Assembly: GCA_023053575.1 (NCBI GenBank) | Contig: JAKZAP010000007.1 | Location: 20,423,464-20,487,463, forward strand | Direction of reading: 5' to 3' | DNA from: Branchinecta lynchi | Taxonomy: Eukaryota; Arthropoda; Branchiopoda; Anostraca; Branchinectidae | DNA: 64,000 nt | Shown: in pieces, positions 21,201 through 33,200 of the stretch | How the letters are laid out: the number at the start of each line of letters is the position of its first letter | Position numbering within the stretch: the stretch's first letter is position 1 | Program-made: the position numbers and the translations under genes | Notes under the pieces: generated by a model | Database searches by the model: none | The model's input: the letters and a program-made list of their open reading frames with translations, nothing else | What the model was told of the DNA's origin: nothing

Positions 21201-24200
21201 GACAGAGCCGGAATCGGTACGGGCACTGTGGAAAAAGTCGGAGGGGGTCCAGAATTCCCGTGATGGCGAGTTAAGGTACTTCGAGACGTGCTAGGACGAT
21301 GAAATTTTGCTGGCACATCATAGATCCGACGAGATTGACTTACAAATAGTCACTTTCCAGATCCAACCATCCGACCAATGTAACTTGATTACTGGAGAGA
21401 GAACGTGCCTCTAATTTTTTTTCATTTGTGCCTCATGGGTTTTGCTTACAAATGAATTCTTAGCCTTTTTCAAGTGCGAATCTTATGCGCAAAGGGACAA
21501 AAAAATCATTGGAATACTTTGCCTCACGGGAACTTAAATGAATTTCTAGCCCCTTTAAAGTCCGCATTATCACCGCGAAGTGCAAGAAAAACATTCGACT
21601 AAATTTTACATTTTCATGATCCCCATGGGCCTATGAACATTCGTGACTCAAGAATTTTGCTTCATACAAATGATTATAACAAACCCACGAGTTGACAAAT
21701 TCCCATAGCAGCAAGTTCTGACACAAATCTGAGGATAAAAGATCCTCAAAAGATACGCGACGCGCTGAGGATAAAATACCTCCAGTGATACGCATCTTTG
21801 TATCTTTTGTGACTTCACAGGAGATTCTGCGGCCAAGGCCTTTGGTTAGGGCTTATGCTGAGCTAGAGTATAAGCTAAACATAAGGCGCATTCTCGCCGT
21901 TCCCCTGCACTTGAGGAGTCCCCGCGTTTTTTTTTCCCACGGACGGGCAATGCTCCGATTATCACCGCCATCATAAACAAGACCAAAGGTGTCGATGGGA
22001 TCCCACAAATCTAAGATTTGATCCAGACAATTCGGTCTTGTCTTCGCCAGGCTAATCATCAGAGAAAACCGAGTTCAGATATTCTATCTACCTATCTATA
22101 CCTCTATAAGCCATATCTATTTTGACGATACTGACCGAAACTTCCTGCTTTACTACTGCCAAATTTGCGGTTTCGCCCGAATTCCGAGCGAACTACTAGT
22201 CCAGCAAAAAAAGAAAAATTCAGAAACGAAGCCGGCGTATCTCCTTATCCCTATAAAGAAATCTTATCAACTTTAAATAAAATTTTGACTTAAAAAAATG
22301 CGGGTACAACCGGACTCCGGACTAATTATATGTCCGGGTAAAAAATGATCATTATATACAGACTCAGCGTCTCTTCTTACCCCTAAATATATCATCTAAT
22401 CAACTTCAGATAAAGCTTTACTAGTTGTCCGGCGAGAAAATGGTTTTCACCATCGGGTTCAGCATGTCTTCTTACCCATAAATCAAACATTTAATCAACT
22501 TCAAATGAAACTGTTACTTTTAACCAACTTTCCGGTTTTGGCCGGATTCCGGACGAACTGCTTGTCCGGCGACAAAATGGTTTTCACCATCGTGCTCAGC
22601 ATGTCTTCTTACCCCTAAATCAAACATTTAATCAACTTCAAATGAAACTTTTACTTTTAACAAACTTTCCGGTTTTTGCCGGATTCCGGACGAACTACTT
22701 GTCCGGCGAGTAAATGATTGTCACCATCGTGCTCATCATGTCTTCTTACCCCATAATCGACTATCACATTAGCTGTTTAAAAATATTTTGTTTGTCCCTT
22801 AAATTGAACCCCCTCCCCCACCCCAAATATAGGGCTACAGAGCCCATCTACGAACTCGATCTTACCCTTGACCCAAACAATCCTCATACCAAGTTTCATC
22901 AAAATAGTCGATTATAGGGTAAAAAGACATGCTGAGCACGATGGTGAAAATAATTTTCTCGCCGGACAAGTAGTTCGTCCGGAATCCGGCAAAAACCGGA
23001 AAGTTTGTTAAAAGTAAAAGTTTCATTTGAAGTTGATTAAATGTTTGGTTTAGGTGTAAGAAGACATGCTGAGCAAGATGGTGAAAACCATTTTCTCGCT
23101 GGACGAGTAGTTCGTCCGGAATCCGGCAAAAACCGGAAAGTTGGTTGAAAGTAAGAGTTTGATTTGAAGTTGATTAAATGTTTGATTTAGATGTAAGAAG
23201 ACATGCTGAGCATGATGGTGAAAATCATTTTGTCACCGGACAAGCAGTTTGTCCGGAATCCGGCCAAAACCGGAAAGTTGGTTCGAAGTAACAGTTTCAT
23301 TTGAAGTTGATTAAATGTTTGATTTAGGGGTAAGAAGACATGCTGAACCCCATGGTGAAAACCATTTTCTCGCCGGACAACTAGTTCGCCTGTAATCCGG
23401 CCAAAACCGGAAAATATGTTAAAAGCAAAAGCTTTATCTGAAGTTGATTAGATGATAGATTTAGGGGTAAGAAGAGACGCTGAGTCTGTATATGTTGATC
23501 ATTTTTTACCCGGACATAAAATTAGTCAGGAATCCGGTTGTACCCGCACTTTTTTTAAGTCAAAATTTTATTTAAAGTTGATTAGATGTTCTTTATAGGG
23601 ATAAGGAGATACGCCGGTAGAGGTATAGATAGGTAGATAGAATAACTCGGTTTTCTCTGATGGTTAGCCTGGCGAAGACAAGACCCAATTGTCTGGATCA
23701 AATCTTAGATTTTTGGGATCCCATCGACCCCTTTTGTCTTGTTGCTTGTGTTGGTGCAATGTAAAATTAATTTAAAAAAATCAGAATAAACAAAAAAAAA
23801 TATATAAGTGGATCCAGACTAGTTTCGTCAACTGCATATCTTTTTTCGAACAAAATCCGTTTCGAAAGCATTCCCCGTGTTCTCGCTGTTTTTTGTACGC
23901 GAAGTCCGCGGTGACTGACTCACTATTCTCGTCGTTCCCTTCGATTCCCCGAGGAGTCCTCGGGGAGCGGCGAAAATACGCCTATAGCTATGCTAACCTA
24001 AAATAAGCTCACACTTCAAGAGTTTGCGGTGCCCTACAAATTTGATTGTCCCTAGGACGGTTTATAAATGCAAAAGAGACCGACGCCTCGCTGGCCACTC
24101 GGATCTATATATGGACTCAAATATAGTTACCGATATGCAGGCCCTTATCCAGGAATTTATTTCGGGGGGGGGGGGGGGGGGGGGTTGCCTTTCGGGTGGG

Positions 24201-27200
24201 GGTGACTGCTGGTTGGAGAAAAAAGTACAAAAACACATAGATCAGAGGGAAAAGCCTATACAAATTATTATTTTTGTCTGTTTCGGGGGGGGGGGGGGGG
24301 TCAACGGATACGGCCTTGCCGATAGGAATAAACTGCAATTTTTCGTGTTCTACAACCTCCAGTGATACCAAACTCAACGATTTTTATCGTTGGATGGTAG
24401 GCTACGTATCGTTTTATCCACAGAGATTATCTTTTAAGCGGTGTGGGATACTGGTGCCCTACAGGACAAAGTTCATCCCCGAGTGCAGAATTCGAATTTC
24501 AACAAACGCGTGCATTTCAGCAGCTAATGAAGCGAAGCTCACGAAGTATTCAATTCCAGATTGTTAGATCACTTCTGAAGTAAGCTCGCCTATCCGTCTT
24601 GTATCGGATGTTCCATCTTGTCGTTTGCCCCTGGAGTGTGTGAAATGCCTCGGAGGAAATTGAACATTGTTTTGTCTGTTAGTATGCTGGGGAATGGGGA
24701 TACGCGCTAAGAGAAGAGTTATGCATTTTTTTACGTTGAATAATATGCAGAATCAGAATGGTTAAGTCGAGTAAATCTGATTACAGTCCAAAATACGTCT
24801 GACCCAGAATTTTTTTATTTTTCTGCAATCGACTACCGTCGCAATTACTAATATTTCAAGCGCAGAGGTAAAAGCGCATGGCGGTACCACAAATCCGAAA
24901 GTTTAGTTCAATTAATTTTTAAATAATGTTTTTTTTAACAAAATAAGTGTCGACCCCTACAAAGCTCCATCGTCCGGGTGGCCCGCTGTATGACCAATTT
25001 CATACGACGAAAAACGGTAATATGAACAGCGGAGCGACCAAGTAACGCATTTTCAGCGGTCTTCAAGCCTATGTAAGTGGATGACTGATGGGTAAACCGA
25101 ATGCCGCAACTCTGCCCTTATCGGTTAAGCTTTAACAAACCGGATTTTCGAATCGCCAAAACATTCAAACAGAGAATGGCGAGTCGCACGCCCAGCGCAA
25201 AAAAACCTGTTACCAACTAATTTCACTTACAGGGCTGGCAGCCAATTTTCAATGAACAATCGTAAAATCAATTTTCGCAAATTCTGACAGAAAGCCAAAT
25301 TGGAGAAAATCGTAGCGTCTGGCAACAATCATGACAAACACATATGATGGCTAATGTGGTCCCTTCACTGTGTCATTACTATTCACAACATTTCCAATAA
25401 TTTCGCAACATTTCCAATAATTTCCGGGTGCAGCCCCCCTCCCCCGACTTTCTGAGATACGGTATTTTCTTCCGATAACATAAGTATTCGGTATTTTACG
25501 GGGATTCCGTAGATATTGAGTATCCCGCATACGCTATCGGTACACTTATATTCGGTATAACGTTCGGATTCGGTAGAATTACCAGGATTCGGTAGTTATG
25601 ACGAATTTTGTGAACGAATTTACTGAGATTTTTCGGTAATATTTCGATACCAGAGTTATTCGGTATATTTATTCGGTAGTAACATAGAACGGCTATCGGT
25701 TCAGAATTATTCGTCATCATGATTAGGATTCGGCAATTTGTTCGGTATTATTGCCAGGATTCGGCAAGTACCCCGAATCCCGACTTTCGGTCCAGTTTCG
25801 ACGAAATTACGCCGAATCCGAATTCCGAATATTATTCGGTAGTTTTTCTATACCAAAACTACTCAGTATAATTACCATATCGAATCCCGAATAGGCTATC
25901 GGGAATATCGGGATTCGGTAATTTATTCGCTATGATTCAGGATTCGGTAGTTACAGCGAATCCCAAACCTCAATCCAGTTTCGACGAAATTATACATATT
26001 TATTCGGAATAACCTGGGTTCAGAAACCCCCGGTAGTTTGAAACACCCGCACTTCGGTCCGCTTTCGCGGACTCGAATCCCAACACGTTGCGCTGTCACC
26101 CGTTTTCAGCGCCCTTGTTTTGCATAATAGAACCAAGATAGAACCGAGCACAAGATTTGGTACTCTACCGAGTCCGTTTGTGTTTGGATTCTGTGTTGAA
26201 CACGAAAGAAACACGGGAGCTAAAACGGTTGAAAACGGTCCACCGAAAATCAGTCCATAGTTATTCGCTATGTATCGCAAATTCCGGACTTTGGTCCAAT
26301 TTTGACGTCAATCCTAAAATCCGGTGCCCCCCTTCCTATGCTGCAGGGAATCGTATTCTCACTTATATTTTCCGATTTTGTCAGAATATCAGGTTCCCAG
26401 AATGAAACAAAGGTAATAACCAAACCTTGAATTTCACAGTCGGGTTGTACCGAATATCTTTCTGTCGGAAAGCTAAAAGATGACGATTTTCGAAATTTTT
26501 GCCTGCGGCTTTTCGTCAGCGTTATTAGGTGCGGAGCAAAGATTTTGTTTTAGCATACAAGTAGGTTTAACAAAAATCAGGCAGGGCCAGATTTGGACAT
26601 AAATCGGATTTGAAACCATTGAGAAGAGGACAAGTGAAGCACTGGTCACAGACGAAAGGACTGATCTGTGATTTCATCGGTGCCTTAATTTTTTGGATCC
26701 CAAAAAGACGCTCGAGTCATAAATGTTTCCCAAAATTTCGCCTGCGTTGCCATCGCAATATTCTCTATTTTGTGCAAGAGAGCGTCATTTAGCCGAGGCT
26801 TAAAGCCAGTAGGCTATAGGCTTCTGATATGAGAAACATTAAGAGCTAGAATATACATGAAAATGGTGGTAACGCTACTTTAAAAATGTGGTCACCGGTA
26901 GTAGGCTACTGGGTAGTACAGTAGCTACAAGCTACTGCCGGGGCGTTGCTCCATCCAGTTTTCATGTTGCTGGAGATTCTTGGGATCTTTGTGTTTAATC
27001 CACGGAAAAATTTAGCATTTGTATGGGAAGCAAAAAAATTATACACGAGAAAAACAAACTGATTTAATTTGTCTTGGGAATAATAAACACAAGTTGCAAC
27101 CGGAATCGTGCCCGGCAATATATTTTTCAAGTGTGCTTCCCAAAAATGATGCTTAGTAGCATAACCGTCTAATGACCTTTCATACTGCCCTTTTATCTTA

Positions 27201-30200
27201 CTCTTTGTACACAATCTTTTCTATTTAATAGTGTAAGGTTTGTTTTCTCAGTTTCCAGGATTCGGTAGAATTTTGAAAGATTCGGTAAAATTTCTGGCTT
27301 TGTACCCCCTCAACGAAATTTCACTTGTGACGCCCCTGACTACAAGTGACGATTTTATTGACCGATGCAAGCAGTTTTCAGAGTTAACTGAGAAGCCAGG
27401 TGATTTTTATGTCTTGTATTTGAATACACTGAATTCTTCCGACTGTGCCAGGGTATTTTTAATGTTTTCACCTTGGGCTATAGTCATAACGTTCAGAATA
27501 CGAAAATTCGAATTTCAACAAAAGCGTGCATTTCAATGGCTAATGAAGCAAAGCTTAGGAATTTTCGATTCAAGACTGTAAGGTCACTCCGGAAGAAAGC
27601 AGCTAGTGCGTGTAACCTAAAACAGTTACCTTGGGCGATCGCTTACCCTTACCACTGAATATTTCAAGCACAAAGAGGTAACACAAATCCGAAAGAAAAT
27701 GTTCCTTCGACGAAAGCCGATTACAGGGCGGGAGTAGTTCGTGGGAGGGACTGGTTGGGGGAAAACTGGGTCGTTTCTTAGTTTGAGAAACCTGGCGAAG
27801 TTCCTCAGAGTGGTAAGTATACACAGGGAAAAGTTATAGGGCGGTCTTTAGTGTGATTTAGTAGTGTGTTAGTTTGATTCGTATTTACATTGATTATTTT
27901 TGTTTGTTTGCTATGGCCTTTGGGCTTTTAACGTAATTAAATATCACATCATATTAGATGAATGGCGGGGAAACGAAGTAACGCATTTTCATCGGGTCTT
28001 CATGTCTATTTGAATAAATAAGTGAGGGGCTGGTGATAGGTAACTAGAATGCAGTGTCTCAGCTCAGCCCTATTTGGTTACACTTTAAAGGGGTCAGTTT
28101 TAAAGCGTAAACACAGCCATGGCCGTTGGCTCTTAGCGCGAAAAAATCCTGATGTATCTTATCTGTCATAATTAATATATGTGATTAGTGGTTAGAGCGC
28201 TGGAACTAAGAGTTATATTCGGAATACGGAAGGTTGCGAGTTCAAATCCCGCTCGCGTATTTTTTTGTTTCAGTTCACTACGCGACAAACTGACAATGCG
28301 ATTAGCAGTGTCGCCACGAGCAGCATAAAAGTGCTATTTTTGGCATTTTTTACTAAAGGTAGCATTTGAAGAAAACGTAGCAATGTTTTAATTTTTTTCT
28401 CCAATGTACACTTTTCTATAAAAAGAAAACGGTCCGTTCGATTTCGATTGCTTGCCGGTTTAAAGACACGAATTAATTAGAAAAACAGTGCTCTCTCTTT
28501 ATATGTCAATTTCGGACATAATGATACATTTCCTTTGCTGATACCGTTTTTGTCCGCCAGATATTCATGTCTCTACACTTTCCAAAGAGGAGTGACGTAG
28601 GAACTGTTGCTTTTTGGCAGTGAATACTGATCTCGAAGAACTAGGTCGCTTCCATCTGAATAACCTTTACTAAGGTTAGAGCTTAAAGTTCAACTGAAAA
28701 GCTAGCTTATTGGTGTATCACTTAACTGAATACACAGCATTTTTTGGATTACGTTAAGAGATATTCTTAACCTTCAGAATATTTACGGTAATCCTCACAA
28801 GGCAAATTTCTACTATGACGCAGAAAACTTGAATCTCAATACATACGCGGATTTTCAGTGGCCAGTGATAAGCTTACGGAAGGTAGCTCACTGCATGAAC
28901 ACTTATTTGTATTGAGTAGTTATCGTAGAGCATACAAGACAGATACAATCACATAGAGCATACGAATCAAGACAATGAAATTCCACTATTTTAAAATCGA
29001 TTATTCGTGAATAGCAGAGCAACGAAGTAACGCATTTTTGCCAGGTTTTCAAGCTTCTTTTGGTGAATAAGTGATTGCTACACTGTCAGAAGTTTCATAA
29101 CAGATAGCGTATAACCCTTTAAAAAATAACAACTTTTCACTTAGAAATAAAGTGTTATGACCAAATAAGTTTACACTATTTCGTGCCTAGATCTCCAACA
29201 ACACCTTCAATTGGTAAAAATACTAAAGGGAACGAAAGAAACATAACAGATAACACCCAAAGTGTTGAAACATCCTTCTGTTGTCGTTATGTAACTTCTG
29301 ACAGTGTAGTATTTTTACCTATTGAAGGTGTTGTTGGAGATCTAGGCACGAAATAATACACTTAATTGGTCATAACACTTTATTTCTAAGTGAAAAGGTG
29401 TTATTCTTGAAAGTGTTATGCGCAATCTGTTGTGAAACTTCTGACAGTGTAACTAGATTGTCCTATCTAAGCCCTTTTCAGTTAAACTTTAAAGCGTCTG
29501 TGTTATGATAGTTCCTCTTTGCCGTACCTACCAGTCGGATCTCTACGATATCAACGCGTCTATCCAGCCCGACTGGAATGATGTCTTTGCAGCGGCCCTT
29601 ATGAGAGACTACTGGCGGCTCTTCTTGGATGCCCTAAGCGCCTCTGAAGGTGCAGGAGGAACTAAGGTCTAAGGAAGGTAAGGTTATGATAGTTAGCCTA
29701 CAAGCCTGAAGCTGGAAAATGAACTTGTGGAAATACAATTAGAGATTCTTGGTTCAATATCTGATTTTGTGAACTTCTCCCTGAAAACTCCTGCTGTTTT
29801 AAATTGTTTTCCCACAAGTTCATTTTCCAGCTTGATCCTGGAGAGGACCCTTGCCAAGAAGGGCCGAAATATAGCTCTAATAAAACGTAGCTGACGTATC
29901 CGTTTTGCATTGTCAAACATGATTCGTAGTCAGCTTGGGCTGAAGGAATATCTACCACGGAAGGCCATGGGTTCGAGTCCCGGCTGAGGAGCACTTTTGC
30001 TTTCAGTTTATTTTCAGTTTCTTACCCGTAATTCTGCTTACATTCCTTAGCTCCGCGCCGGCGTACCCCGCCACATGGGCTCCCAGGCTAAAGCCAATCA
30101 GGTGCACTGCACTGTTGTTTGTACCAAAGACCTCGTGTACTTTGTTGACTAGATTCGCAACCTGGCGACCAACTAGGCGCGTATTTGAGGTGGCGCGGGG

Positions 30201-33200
30201 GTAGTTTGGCAACGCTGCGCCTTTCTCCCAGTCAACGCAGATGACGTTAGAATGGTCCTGAAAAAGTAATTACTTAGAGAAAAGCAAAATATTTCTTGGG
30301 TAATTGAGTTGATGGTTTAAGGATTAACGGGGAGGGGACTGGGAATTGTGTAGGTATGTCGGGTTGAGGTTGTCTGAGTGAAGAAAGTTGACTTTGAGGT
30401 GATTTGGAGTGAGCTGAAGTAATTTAAAAAAAAAAAAAAAGGAAAAAAAAAATTCTTGATAAACATGTTTTGGTAATTTGTTAGGCCTGCACAGGTGACC
30501 ATACACATATTAAGACAGTCCTACTTGAGCGTTGTATTTCTGTTTTATTTTTGAAACACAATTTTGTTCGATAAAATACTTGAGGCACAGATGATCATGG
30601 GCCCTTGGGGATCTTAAGAAATGTGTCGTTTCTTAAATATGTTTTTGGGATCCCAAAAAGTAAGTGGAGGGATACCGATGAATTTGTCCGTCTGTCCGAC
30701 AGATATCTTGATGAAAATTGGTGTGAGCACTCTTTGGGTCAAGGGAGAGGTCGAGTTCGTAGTTTCGAGTTCGTTCGTAGCACGCCCATCGTGTACGCTC
30801 TGTAGCTCAACATTTAGGGGTGGGGTTTCAAATTAAGGGGCGAACAAATTTTTTTTAACCAGCTAATGAGATAGTTGATTTAGGGGTAAGAAGACATGAT
30901 GAACATGAATATGAAAACCATTTTCTCGCCGGACAAGTAGTTCGCCCGGAGTCCGGACGAAGCCGGAAAGTTGTTAAAAGTACAAAATTTGTATAAAATT
31001 GATTAGATGTTCGATTTAGGTGTAAGAAGACATGGTGAAGATTTATATGAAAACTAGTTTCTTGTCGGACAAGTAGTTCACCCGGAATCCGGCTGAAACC
31101 GAAAAATTTGTTAAAAGTTAAAGTTTTATCTGAAGTTGATTAGATGTTCGATATAGCGGTAAGGTGATAGGCTGAATTCGCTTTTGAGCTTTAGATTTTA
31201 CCGGACAAGTAGTTCGCCCGGAGTCCGGTCGAAACCGGAGATTTGGCAGAAGTAAGGCTGGAAGATTTGATCAGTTTCGTCAAAGTAGATATGACGTATA
31301 GCCTAGGGGTAAATACACACAGGGTGAATCCATATCTGAACTTGCTTTTTTCAGATGATTAGCCACTGGCCTTTTTCTGTTTCTAAATCATAATAGTAAA
31401 AATTTCAAGGAGTCTGGCGAAAACCGGATATCTACAAGACCAAATTGTATGGATCACATATTAAATTTTGGGTATCCCATCGAAACCTTTGGCCTTGTTC
31501 ACATCGTCAGACGGCAGGTGCAATCTCCGGCCTCCGCTGCTCGTGATTTAATGATTCAGGTCTCAAAACTCACCATAGTAATTCGATGGTTTGATAAAAC
31601 AAACCGTTCAATAATAAAAGAACTGCTTTGGCATTTATCTCACCAAGGAAAATCTAGCTCCCGGTAAACAAAGGAACAATATAACCACATAATCAGTCAT
31701 AGTTAGCCAATCCCATATTAGGTCTGCATGTTGCCGTTCTCAGCAGGGGTCTACCTATTCGAATCCAACTGATATGTTGATTATGCTAATGAATCTTGTC
31801 ATTAAGGCCACTAAACTGGATTCTGTATGTTCGAATATTTTGTGGAAACCAGGAGTTTTTTCTTAAATTTTTTGTTACATGATTAACCAGTAGGCACGAT
31901 TTGAGAATGATGGATCATCCGTTTATTACATGAGACGATTTACGATCTCAAACATTCGTGACTGTTGGCTAGTCCACGGGCTGTGAGCTGGCATTTCGAA
32001 AATAGGCCAATGGAATGGTGGGCTAACCCCGCTTGTGTATATGTTTCTTAGAGGACACCTCGCACTAGATAGCGTTTCTGCTCAAATGTTCTGAGACAAG
32101 TTGACCACTGTACAACTAAGCTATGCTTACAGTAAATTACACAAGGCTTCGACTGTTAGCATCTTTCCACGTCCCTTTTGAAATGCAGAATCTCGATAAT
32201 AAATTACTATCATAAGTACGAAGGGTCCTTTAAAGATTCGTGTTGACATATTTCGCAAAGGACGAAACGAAAGTTTGCTCGTACCACACAGGAGATGAAC
32301 TTGACGGGTTCAATCCTAGGAAATGTATAGGTACAGTAACAAGTAGTAGCCGTTTTGCTTATATTGCAGAAATAAAATTTATCTCGTGTTTAAAATTCGT
32401 AGCTAGTGTTTCTAAATTGTGTTTTCTTACTTCGTCCATTCATTTCTTTACTACACTGTAAAAAGTTTCTCCGAGTAAAGATTAAAGTTAACTGCAGTAT
32501 TTGCTACTGGGATTAATCTTATTTCTAATTAGATAAGATAAAGCCGAATTAGAGATAATATTATCTTTTTAGAGACAATATTAATCCCAGTATAGCAAAT
32601 CGTGCAAGATTTATTTTACAGTGTACGGAGAGACAAAATTATAATAAACTGGTCTGGATTAGCTGCACTGCATCAGAAAGTGGTGAAAGATAACTTTAAT
32701 TTTTAAGGTAGCGAAGACGTCGATCTCGCAAACTTAGTTCTCGGGGGGGGGGGGGGGACTTACCACAGACATAAGGGCCAGTCGCATCTCCTTCGCCCAG
32801 ACACGCCGACAAGAGCTTCCAAAACCATGAATGATGACCTTAACTGAATGCGTAGCATTAAAACCCGAGGCTTTCAGTGACGTCACATTCATATAGGATA
32901 CGAGGTCAGGTTCCTCCTTTGCACGCGTGTAGAGGAAGAATTTAGTTCCGATTTCGTCCGGAGATGTCGGTAGTGACAGATGGCTGTAAGGACCATCGTT
33001 TGCAAAGCAGCCCACGTCTTGATAGCATATGGGTTCTTTCTCTCGTTTCCTGGAAAATTAAATTAAATTTTAATTTTTTAATTCACTTCATTTTATTTTA
33101 TTATTCTTTCAATCCAATTATTCTTTCTATATTATTCTTTCAATCCACTTATGGCAACGACCAAGGTTATTATTTATTTGTCAACCTTCATCAAGAGTAA

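Noticed and set aside
24024..24365. Open frame with a polyglycine run.
   Set aside because: Created by G homopolymers; no start context, domain or conservation.
29081..29449. Long hairpin as a microRNA precursor.
   Set aside because: Ends, TA duplication and an empty site identify it as a transposon; any small RNA would be derived from the element.
30036..30042. Alternative lipase donor GTAAGC (GT at 30041-30040).
   Set aside because: Using it would remove the conserved VSRITG and break phase with the next exon; the donor at 30025 gives the invariant RITGLDPAG.
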